A DNA stretch of 64,000 bases from Mucilaginibacter ginsenosidivorans (GTDB lineage: Bacteria; Bacteroidota; Bacteroidia; Sphingobacteriales; Sphingobacteriaceae). Position numbers and translations under genes: made by a program. Location: contig NZ_CP042436.1 of assembly GCF_007971025.1 (NCBI RefSeq), positions 4,774,001 through 4,838,000 on the forward strand, in the 5' to 3' direction. Below the pieces are notes generated by a model that had not been told where the DNA came from, searched no databases, and worked only from the letters and a program-made list of their open reading frames with translations. How positions within the stretch are numbered: position 1 is the stretch's first letter; the number at the start of each line of letters is the position of its first letter. Shown in pieces: positions 15,759-22,768 of the stretch.

Positions 15759-17171
15759 ATGAAACAACACCTGCAGCATCCTTTATTTGGTATTGTAACG
15801 CAAACCGCTGCCGAACAAAACGTTCACGCATATGCCATAGGCGGTTTTGTAAGGGACCTGCTTTTGCATCGACCGTCCAAGGATGTTGATATCGTGGTAA
15901 TGGGTAATGGTATCGAATTTGCAGAGCGGGTTGCAAAAAAACTGCACGTAAAACTGGCGGTATTCAAAAATTTTGGAACTGCCATGCTAAAATATAAAGA
16001 TGTAGAGGTGGAATTTGTCGGGGCCCGAAAGGAATCGTACCGGTCCGACTCTCGCAAGCCCATAGTTGAAAACGGCACGCTGGAAGATGATCAGAAGCGC
16101 CGCGACTTTACTATAAACGCCCTGGCTATAGCCTTGCACCCGGACCAGTTAGGTGAATTACTGGACCCATTTGATGGTGTAGAAGATATGCAGCGTAAGC
16201 TGATCCGGACGCCACTGAATCCGGTCGAAACTTTTTCAGACGACCCGCTGCGCATGCTCCGCGCCATACGCTTCGCTTCACAACTTGATTTCACCATCGA
16301 CCCGGTTGCGCTTGAAGCGATCAAATCCAATGTGGAACGTATTTCCATCATATCGCAGGAGAGAATAACCGAGGAACTGAATAAGATCATCCTCTCACCA
16401 AAGCCATCTATAGGTTTTAAATATTTATTCGATACCGGGTTGTTAAAGAAAATATTCCCGCTGATGGCTAATCTTTATGGCGTAGAATACATAGACGGAA
16501 AGGGTCACAAGGATAATTTTTACCATACACTGCAGGTTTTGGATAATATATGCGAAACCACGAACGATCTGTGGTTGCGCTGGGCGACTATTTTGCACGA
16601 CATTGCCAAGCCTCACACCAAACGATTCGAGCCCGGGCACGGCTGGACATTCCACGGCCACGAGGACAAAGGTGCACGCATGGTGCCAAAAATATTCGCG
16701 GAGCTAAAATTACCGTTGAACGAAAAAATGAAGTTCGTTCAAAAAATGGTGCAGTTGCATTTGCGGCCCATCGTTCTGGCGCAGGAAGTGGTTACGGATT
16801 CAGCCGTGCGAAGATTGCTTTTTGATGCCGGCGATGACATTGAGGCGTTGATGTTGTTGTGTAAAGCAGACATTACTACAAAAAATGAATACAAAGTAAA
16901 AAAGTACAGGAATAATTTCGAGCTGGTTCAGCAAAAATTAAAGGATGTCGAGCAGCGCGATAAGATTCGCAACTGGCAACCCCCGGTTTCAGGTACCGAT
17001 ATTATGTCGATTTTCGGTATCAAAGAGGGCCGTGAGGTCGGAATTATTAAAAATCAGATACGCGAGGCTATCCTGGAGGGTGAAATACCTAACTCGCGCG
17101 AAGCAGCGGTTGAATTTACTATCCGCAAGGGTGAAGAAATTGGCTTAAAAGTTGTGGCGACTAATATTTAA
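15759..17171 (+). CDS. CCA tRNA nucleotidyltransferase / poly(A) polymerase family protein with HD domain
   Basis: A 470-residue class II nucleotidyltransferase. Residues 20-55 hold the catalytic head YAIGGFVRDLLL and DVDIVVMG (the two-Asp metal site); RRDFTINALAI and DPLRMLRAIRFA near residue 160 are the tRNA nucleotidyltransferase signature. From about residue 260 an HD domain appears (ILHDIAKPHTK, then HGHEDKGARM). In Bacteroidota this gene is usually annotated as the CCA-adding enzyme with HD domain, adding or repairing the tRNA 3' CCA. None of the five tRNA genes in this window encodes a full CCA, so the enzyme would be required. Poly(A) polymerase activity is the alternative. Confidence 0.9.
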   Translation: MKQHLQHPLFGIVTQTAAEQNVHAYAIGGFVRDLLLHRPSKDVDIVVMGNGIEFAERVAKKLHVKLAVFKNFGTAMLKYKDVEVEFVGARKESYRSDSRKPIVENGTLEDDQKRRDFTINALAIALHPDQLGELLDPFDGVEDMQRKLIRTPLNPVETFSDDPLRMLRAIRFASQLDFTIDPVALEAIKSNVERISIISQERITEELNKIILSPKPSIGFKYLFDTGLLKKIFPLMANLYGVEYIDGKGHKDNFYHTLQVLDNICETTNDLWLRWATILHDIAKPHTKRFEPGHGWTFHGHEDKGARMVPKIFAELKLPLNEKMKFVQKMVQLHLRPIVLAQEVVTDSAVRRLLFDAGDDIEALMLLCKADITTKNEYKVKKYRNNFELVQQKLKDVEQRDKIRNWQPPVSGTDIMSIFGIKEGREVGIIKNQIREAILEGEIPNSREAAVEFTIRKGEEIGLKVVATNI

Positions 17172-17182
17172 AATTTAAAACA

Positions 17183-17190
17183 TATTTTTG
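17183..17190 (+). promoter_or_regulatory. Candidate -7 element for the pRiA4b-like gene and miaA
   Basis: TATTTTTG fits TAnnTTTG and lies 22 bp before the ATG at 17213. No TTG stands at the expected -33 distance, so transcription may instead read through from cca, whose stop is only 41 bp upstream. Confidence 0.35.
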
Positions 17191-17212
17191 CAAAACAATA
17201 CTACCAATACAA

Positions 17213-17875
17213 ATGGCACTATACAGGTTCAGGGTTACTTTTGAAGATTACGACGATGTAATGCGCGAGATCGATGTCAAATCCAATCAAACATTTGAAG
17301 ATCTTCACCGGGCAATTCATCAGTCTACCGGCTATAACTGCGAGTATCCTTCTTCTTTCTATATAAGCAACGATCAATGGATCAAAGGCGAAGAGATCAC
17401 TTTTATGCCTAATCAGCGCAGGATAGACCGTGGCGTAGTACTGATGGACAAAGTGAAACTGAGCAATCGTATTGATGACCCGCACCAAAAATTTTATTAC
17501 ACCTTCAATTTCGACCGCCCGTTTGATTTTCATGTCGAATTATTAAAGATCATATTGGATGAAAATCCCGGTACGCAATATCCATCGATAGTGAAATCAG
17601 TTGGTGAAGCCCCTAAGCAATTTGGCAATGTATTTAACCCGGCCGTTTTACCGCCGGCAACTGACGAGTTTGACTTTTTGAATGAGATGGAATTCTCGGA
17701 GGAGGACGCTGAAGAGGAAGGGTTTACCGAAGTTGCCGATTCAGAAGGGCTTGAAGAGCATGATGAACCAATAGCTGCGGCCGATGATGAGGAAGAAGAT
17801 GAGTTTGGCAGCGAATTTTCTGACAATGAAGGTTTTGAAGATGAGGGGCCAGCTGCTCATCACGATGATTATTGA
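17213..17875 (+). CDS. Plasmid pRiA4b ORF-3-like protein with acidic C-terminal tail
   Basis: A 220-residue protein of the pRiA4b ORF-3 / IS1096 passenger TnpR-like family: YRFRVTFEDYDDVMREIDV at the N-terminus, FEDLHRAIHQSTGYNCEYP and FYISNDQWIKGEEI match the family core (residues 1-125), whose function is not established. From about residue 155 to the end the chain is almost entirely D/E with G, A, S (for example ADDEEEDEFGSEFS), a long acidic tail of unknown role. It sits between cca and miaA in a plus-strand run with the t6A enzyme gene, which hints at a link to tRNA or nucleic-acid metabolism; no evidence of mobility is present despite the family name. Confidence 0.8.
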   Translation: MALYRFRVTFEDYDDVMREIDVKSNQTFEDLHRAIHQSTGYNCEYPSSFYISNDQWIKGEEITFMPNQRRIDRGVVLMDKVKLSNRIDDPHQKFYYTFNFDRPFDFHVELLKIILDENPGTQYPSIVKSVGEAPKQFGNVFNPAVLPPATDEFDFLNEMEFSEEDAEEEGFTEVADSEGLEEHDEPIAAADDEEEDEFGSEFSDNEGFEDEGPAAHHDDY

Positions 17876-17924
17876 TTAGATCATGGTCAATAGTTCATGG
17901 TTCATAAAACGCATTTAATGAATT

Positions 17925-18836
17925 ATGAGCACCCTAAAAACCCTTCTAGTTATCGTCGGCCCGACAGCATCTGGTAAAACAGCGCTCGCTATTGAGGTTG
18001 CAAAAAAATTACAGACGGAAATAATTTCGGCCGACTCACGCCAGTTTTACAGGGAAATGTCCATTGGTACTGCCAAACCTACACCCGAAGAACTAGATCA
18101 GGCTAAACACTATTTTGTCGATTCTCATTCCATTGCCGAAAACTTCTCGGTAGGTGATTTTGAAAAGCAAGGGCTTGAATTGCTTGAAACCATATTTAAA
18201 AGGCATGATACCGCCGTTATGGTTGGCGGCTCGGGCTTGTATATCCGTGCTATTTGCGAGGGATTTGATGAATTGCCTTCTGCTTCGGCCGAGCTGAGGA
18301 CCAAACTCAACAAAGATTTTGAAGACCGGGGTATTGCTTATTTGCAGGAAAGGCTGAAACAAGCCGACCCTGTATACTTTGAACGTGTGGATATTAACAA
18401 TCCGCAACGGATCATCAGGGCGCTTGAGGTGTTTGAAAGTACCGGTGTGCCTTTTTCCGCTTATCACAAATCTGTAGTAGATGAGAGGCCCTTCAAGAGT
18501 ATCAAAATAGGGATTGATTTTCCCAGGGAACTATTATATCAACGGATAAATCAACGCGTTGATGACATGGTAAAACAAGGGTTGATTGAGGAAGCAAAGG
18601 CTCTGCTGCCTTACCGGCACCTGAATGCTTTGAATACGGTTGGATACAGCGAATTATTCAACTACTTTGACGGCAAAACTGATCTTGAATCGGCTATATC
18701 CCTCATCAAACAAAACACCCGCCGCTTTGCCAAGCGGCAACTCACCTGGTTTCGCAAAGATCAGGATATCAAATGGCTACAGGCCGGCAGTGCCGGGCTG
18801 TCTGAAAATGCGCTGGAATACCTTTCGGAACTTTAA
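17925..18836 (+). CDS. miaA: tRNA dimethylallyltransferase
   Basis: A 303-residue enzyme transferring the dimethylallyl group to N6 of A37 in tRNAs that read codons starting with U. The P-loop VGPTASGKTALAIEVA is at residues 12-27, followed by ISADSRQFYREMSIGTAKP, the substrate-binding signature, and by MVGGSGLYIRAI near 95. The C-terminal QNTRRFAKRQLTWFRKD segment is typical. It ends the plus-strand run and is convergent with rfbA, 13 bp away, with no room for a strong terminator between them. The 49-bp gap before it contains a short duplicated word (TCATGGT at two places). Confidence 0.95.
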   Translation: MSTLKTLLVIVGPTASGKTALAIEVAKKLQTEIISADSRQFYREMSIGTAKPTPEELDQAKHYFVDSHSIAENFSVGDFEKQGLELLETIFKRHDTAVMVGGSGLYIRAICEGFDELPSASAELRTKLNKDFEDRGIAYLQERLKQADPVYFERVDINNPQRIIRALEVFESTGVPFSAYHKSVVDERPFKSIKIGIDFPRELLYQRINQRVDDMVKQGLIEEAKALLPYRHLNALNTVGYSELFNYFDGKTDLESAISLIKQNTRRFAKRQLTWFRKDQDIKWLQAGSAGLSENALEYLSEL

Positions 18837-18849
18837 GGCCAGGTTTTAT

Positions 18850-19710
18850 TTATTGCAGCAAGCTTTTCAGGTACATGCCGTACCCGCTTTTTACATATTT
18901 TTCGGCCAGTACGCTTAATTGTCGTGCATCGATAAAACCGTGCCGGAACGCAACCTCTTCAATACAGCCTATCTTGGTCGCCTGGCGTTTTTCTATCACA
19001 CGCACAAACTCGGTCGCATCGCTTAATGAATCGAAGGTGCCTGTATCAAGCCAGGCTGTACCCCTGTCCATCACACCTACATGCAACCTCTTTTTCTCAA
19101 GATAAGCTTTGTTAACATCAGTTATTTCAAACTCTCCGCGAGGCGATGGTTTTATATTTTGGGCGATATGCACTACCTCGTTATCATAAAAATAAAGCCC
19201 CGGTACAGCGTACGATGACTTGGGTTTTACAGGTTTTTCTTCGATGGACAACGCGGTAAACTCGCTGTCAAATTCAACAACGCCGTAACGCTCAGGGTCC
19301 GAAACCTTATAAGCAAATATCGCCGCCCCGTCCACATCATTAAATCCTTGGATCAGTTCGCCAAACCCGGTACCATAAAAGATATTATCACCCAGAATCA
19401 ACGCCACTTTATCATCGCCTACAAATTCTTCGCCTATCACGAAGGCCTGCGCCAGGCCATTTGGAACAGCCTGTACCGCATATTCAAACCGGCAGCCCAG
19501 ATCGTGCCCGTCGCCTAACAAACGTTTAAAGCTCTCGCTATCCTCTGGTGTGGTAATGATCAGTATTTCACGGATATCCGCCATCATCAATACTGACAGC
19601 GGGTAATAGATCATGGGTTTATCATAAATCGGCATCAGCTGTTTGCTGATGGCTTTGGTGATCGGGAAAAGCCGGGTACCCGAACCGCCCGCTAATATGA
19701 TGCCTTTCAT
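18850..19710 (-). CDS. rfbA: Glucose-1-phosphate thymidylyltransferase
   Basis: A 286-residue nucleotidyltransferase making dTDP-glucose from dTTP and glucose-1-phosphate. The signature KGIILAGGSGTRLFPIT at the start, SKQLMPIYDKPMIYYPL and LILGDNIFYG near residue 105 are all present, and length is typical. It is the last gene of fcl-rfbC-rfbD-rfbA; its ATG overlaps the rfbD stop by 4 bp. The second pathway enzyme, dTDP-glucose 4,6-dehydratase (RfbB), is not in this window. Confidence 0.95.
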   Translation of the reverse strand: MKGIILAGGSGTRLFPITKAISKQLMPIYDKPMIYYPLSVLMMADIREILIITTPEDSESFKRLLGDGHDLGCRFEYAVQAVPNGLAQAFVIGEEFVGDDKVALILGDNIFYGTGFGELIQGFNDVDGAAIFAYKVSDPERYGVVEFDSEFTALSIEEKPVKPKSSYAVPGLYFYDNEVVHIAQNIKPSPRGEFEITDVNKAYLEKKRLHVGVMDRGTAWLDTGTFDSLSDATEFVRVIEKRQATKIGCIEEVAFRHGFIDARQLSVLAEKYVKSGYGMYLKSLLQ

Positions 19711-20567
19711 AAGGTCAAAAGATTATTAATACAAGTTATCAAACTATCGCGCCAATATGGAATTTCGACATCAAATGTTTGCTTTATTTTCGATTTATCC
19801 ATTACCGAATAAGCTGGCCGAGCAGCCTTTACAGGATATTCCGCAGTTTTTATGGGCAATATTTTTACCCTCGTCGCCGATATATCAAAAATGGCCTTTG
19901 CAAAGTCGTACCATGATGCTACACCTTCGTTACTGTAATGATAAGTGCCATAGGCTGTCTTACCACTTGCTATTATGTGTAAAATACAGTCGGCCAAGTC
20001 CATGCCATAAGTTGGAGTTCCTACCTGGTCGGCGACTATCTTCAGTTCATCACGCCCGGCACCAAGCCGCAGCATCGTCTTAACAAAATTATTCCCATAT
20101 TCTGAATAGAGCCAGCTGGTGCGTATGGTATAAAATTCATTTAAAATAGCGGCTACCGCTTCTTCTCCCTCCAACTTGGTGACGCCATACACATTAATGG
20201 GTTCAGCAATATCCTCTTCCGTCAATGGCAGGGCCTTATCTCCTTTAAAAACAAAATCTGTCGAAGTATGAATTAATACCGATTGGTATTCTTTGCAAAG
20301 CCTGGCGATATTCTCTGCTCCTGTTTTGTTTACAACCCGCGCAGAGTCAATATCATCTTCGGCTTTATCCACAGCTGTATATGCCGCACAATTGATACAC
20401 CAGCCTGGTTTATGAGCTTTAAAAACTTTCTCTAGCGCCTCATTGCTCAATATATCTGCTTCGCTTTCTGGTGGAAAGAATATTCCGGCCAACCCTCTGT
20501 TTTCAGCGACCTTTTTCAGGCATTGACCCAATTGTCCGGATGCGCCGAAAACCACAATGTTACTCAT
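19707..20567 (-). CDS. rfbD: dTDP-4-dehydrorhamnose reductase
   Basis: A 286-residue short-chain reductase that makes dTDP-L-rhamnose from dTDP-4-dehydrorhamnose with NAD(P)H. It has the nucleotide motif VFGASGQLGQ at residue 5, the family segment WCINCAAYTAVDKAEDD, the STDFVFKGD block near residue 105 and the catalytic YGVTKLEGE (Tyr and Lys) near residue 130. WLYSEYGNNFVKTM follows as usual. It overlaps rfbA by 4 bp and lies 12 bp after rfbC. Confidence 0.93.
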   Translation of the reverse strand: MSNIVVFGASGQLGQCLKKVAENRGLAGIFFPPESEADILSNEALEKVFKAHKPGWCINCAAYTAVDKAEDDIDSARVVNKTGAENIARLCKEYQSVLIHTSTDFVFKGDKALPLTEEDIAEPINVYGVTKLEGEEAVAAILNEFYTIRTSWLYSEYGNNFVKTMLRLGAGRDELKIVADQVGTPTYGMDLADCILHIIASGKTAYGTYHYSNEGVASWYDFAKAIFDISATRVKILPIKTAEYPVKAARPAYSVMDKSKIKQTFDVEIPYWRDSLITCINNLLTL

Positions 20568-20579
20568 TACTATATGGCT

Positions 20580-21134
20580 TTAAAAGCCGGTATCACCGGC
20601 GTCGGTTAAGTTAGGCAATTCAATATCTTTTTGCGATACAATTAATTGCTCATGCGGCAGGATCCAATCAATTGCAAAAGCCGGATCGGCATAATGCAAC
20701 CCGCCTTCAGCTGACCTATCGTAATAGTTATCACACTTATATTGGAATATAGCGTCGTCACTTAATACGACGAAACCGTGCGCAAAGCCGCGTGGTATAA
20801 GTAATTGTAAATTATTTTTATCCGAAAGCCTGATGTCAAAATGCTGTCCGTAGGTTTTGGAACCTTTTCTTAAGTCAACTGCAACGTCAAGTACTTCGCC
20901 TTTTACAACCCGTACCAGTTTAGCTTGTGCCGAACTACCGCGCTGGAAATGAAGGCCCCGCAATACCCCTTTGGTAGAATATGATTGATTATCTTGTATA
21001 AATACGGTATCCTGGCCCGTAAATTCGTTAAATTTCTGTTGGTTAAAACTTTCAAAAAAATAGCCACGCTCATCCCCAAAAACTCTCGGTTCAATGATGA
21101 GACAACCCTCAAGCGGTGTCGCCGTTACGTTCAT
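20580..21134 (-). CDS. rfbC: dTDP-4-dehydrorhamnose 3,5-epimerase
   Basis: A cupin-fold epimerase of 184 residues when started at ATG 21134 (MNVTATPLEGCL), which leaves 10 bp after fcl; an upstream in-frame ATG would overlap fcl and add 16 residues foreign to the family. Motifs are FGDERGYFFESFNQQKF, QDNQSYSTKGVLRGLHFQ with the catalytic His, and LIPRGFAHGFVVLSD. It epimerises C3 and C5 of dTDP-4-keto-6-deoxyglucose in the dTDP-rhamnose pathway. Confidence 0.94.
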   Translation of the reverse strand: MNVTATPLEGCLIIEPRVFGDERGYFFESFNQQKFNEFTGQDTVFIQDNQSYSTKGVLRGLHFQRGSSAQAKLVRVVKGEVLDVAVDLRKGSKTYGQHFDIRLSDKNNLQLLIPRGFAHGFVVLSDDAIFQYKCDNYYDRSAEGGLHYADPAFAIDWILPHEQLIVSQKDIELPNLTDAGDTGF

Positions 21135-21144
21135 AGTTGGTATT

Positions 21145-22083
21145 TTAAACCCCTTTGGCCTTATGCGACAGGAAATCGTCATAAGCCATTTTTATTCCTT
21201 CAGGCAACTCTATGGTATGTTTCCATCCTTTGCTGTGCAATTTTGTCACATCCATCAACTTGCGCGGGGTGCCATCAGGTCTTGACGTATCAAATTTGAT
21301 CTCGCCCTGGTAGCCCACAATATCTTTGATCATAAGCGCCAGGTCCTTTATAGAAATATCCTCCCCGGTGCCTATGTTTACCAGCCCCTCTTCATCGTAA
21401 TTCTGCATCAGGTAAAAGCATGCCTCGGCCAAATCATCGGCAAACAGAAATTCGCGCTTTGGCGAACCCGTTCCCCAAATTGTCACATCCGGCAGGTTTT
21501 GAACCTTCGCCTCATGGAAACGGCGTATCAACGCTGGTAATACATGCGAATTTTCAGGATGATAATTATCGTTATACCCATACAGGTTGGTTGGCATTAC
21601 CGAAATGTAATTGCAACCATATTGTGCCCGGTAAGCGTCACACATTTTGATGCCGGCTATTTTTGCAATAGCGTAAGGTTCGTTAGTTTGCTCCAACGGC
21701 CCCGTTAACAGGTAATCTTCCTTCAAGGGTTGAGGGGCCATCTTGGGATAAATGCAACTCGACCCCAGGAACATCAGCTTTTTTACGTTGTTTAAGTAAG
21801 ATGAGTGGATAATATTGTTTTGTATCTGCAGGTTCTCATACAAAAACTCCGCCCGATACGTGTTATTGGCCACAATCCCGCCCACCTTGGCGGCAGCTAA
21901 AAACACATAGTCAGGTTTTTCATTTGCAAAAAAATCGGCTACATCAGCCTGCATCCGTAAGTCAAGATCGGCCGATGTACGGGTAACGATATTGGTATAT
22001 CCCTCTTTTTGTAATTTGCGGTAGATGGCCGAACCAACCATTCCACGGTGTCCTGCAATGTATATTTTAGCGTTTTTTTCCAT
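21145..22083 (-). CDS. fcl: GDP-L-fucose synthase
   Basis: A 312-residue bifunctional epimerase/reductase converting GDP-4-keto-6-deoxymannose to GDP-L-fucose. The start KIYIAGHRGMVGSAIYR is the family's nucleotide motif; FLAAAKVGGIVANN and MFLGSSCIYPKMAPQP (Ser) with EPYAIAKIAGIKMCDAYR (Tyr-x3-Lys) supply the catalytic triad. Its substrate-producing partner GDP-mannose 4,6-dehydratase (Gmd) is not in the window. It is the first gene of the four-gene sugar operon; the gap upstream (22084-22172) holds an A/T-rich repeat-like stretch but no clear promoter. Confidence 0.94.
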   Translation of the reverse strand: MEKNAKIYIAGHRGMVGSAIYRKLQKEGYTNIVTRTSADLDLRMQADVADFFANEKPDYVFLAAAKVGGIVANNTYRAEFLYENLQIQNNIIHSSYLNNVKKLMFLGSSCIYPKMAPQPLKEDYLLTGPLEQTNEPYAIAKIAGIKMCDAYRAQYGCNYISVMPTNLYGYNDNYHPENSHVLPALIRRFHEAKVQNLPDVTIWGTGSPKREFLFADDLAEACFYLMQNYDEEGLVNIGTGEDISIKDLALMIKDIVGYQGEIKFDTSRPDGTPRKLMDVTKLHSKGWKHTIELPEGIKMAYDDFLSHKAKGV

Positions 22084-22172
22084 TATTAGATGTTAAATTC
22101 TAAGTCCTAAACTTTATTAGCAACCAATTGTTTAAAAATGATCCGAATTCCGATCATTGAGATTGACCATAA

Positions 22173-22484
22173 TTAAGCCTGCCCCATCGTTCCGCCAAAA
22201 TTCATTGGGAAGCCTGTTGGTTCGGCCTGTATCTTAATGCGTCCGTTTACGGCTTCAAACTTCTCAATGTTGTCCTGAATTGCCGTTAAAAGGCGTTTAG
22301 CATGTTCCGGCGTTAAAACTATCCTCGATTTTACTTTAGCTTTTGGTACACCCGGCATCACGCGTATAAAATCAAGCACAAATTCCGAATTAGAGTGGGT
22401 GATAATCGCCAGGTTGGAATAAATACCTTCTGCTATTTCTTCAGAAAGTTCGATATTCAACTGATTTTCATTTTGTTCTTCCAT
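22173..22484 (-). CDS. DUF3467 protein
   Basis: A 103-residue protein matching DUF3467: NIELSEEIAEGIYSNLAII, HSNSEFVLDFIRVMPGVPKAKVKSRI (split: HSNSEFVLDF, IRVMPGVPKA) and LTPEHAKRLLTAIQDNI. Function is unknown; the family is widespread in Bacteroidota and is usually a single small gene. A strong hairpin stands just upstream of its ATG. It ends in a low-complexity GFPMNFGGTMGQA tail. The neighbour fcl follows on the same strand after 89 bp. Confidence 0.85.
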   Translation of the reverse strand: MEEQNENQLNIELSEEIAEGIYSNLAIITHSNSEFVLDFIRVMPGVPKAKVKSRIVLTPEHAKRLLTAIQDNIEKFEAVNGRIKIQAEPTGFPMNFGGTMGQA

Positions 22485-22496
22485 AGCACGAAAATA

Positions 22497-22528
22497 GTAA
22501 AGCCTTCCATTTTGACAGAAGGCTTTAC
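22497..22528 (-). promoter_or_regulatory. Perfect hairpin in the 5' leader of the DUF3467 gene
   Basis: Arms GTAAAGCCTTC (22497-22507) and its exact complement (22518-22528) enclose a 10-nt loop. The hairpin ends 12 nt before the ATG at 22484, so it would sit in the mRNA leader near the ribosome site. No gene ends nearby on the plus strand, so a terminator role is hard to place. The rest of the 285-bp gap up to the kinase gene shows nothing else firm. Confidence 0.55.
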
Positions 22529-22768
22529 AAAAATATTCAAAAAACCCGGAATCTTTCCATGTGCAAAGCTTTTATATAGAAAATAGAATGATTGAAAATA
22601 CCGCCCTTATTTGCGGCTTAAGCTGGCATTTTGCCTGCCATAACAGCCCACACACAATCAAAAAGCGAATTTCCCGATGAAAAATATTTTTAATACGTAT
22701 TTTAGAAGCATTACGATCAGAAACGAAATTATGGAAACAGTGCATTGAATGAGCGTCTCAAATTGTCT

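Noticed and set aside
17213..17875. Transposon passenger (IS1096 TnpR-like) as evidence of mobility
   Set aside because: The family name is historical; no transposase, inverted repeats or target duplication surround the gene.
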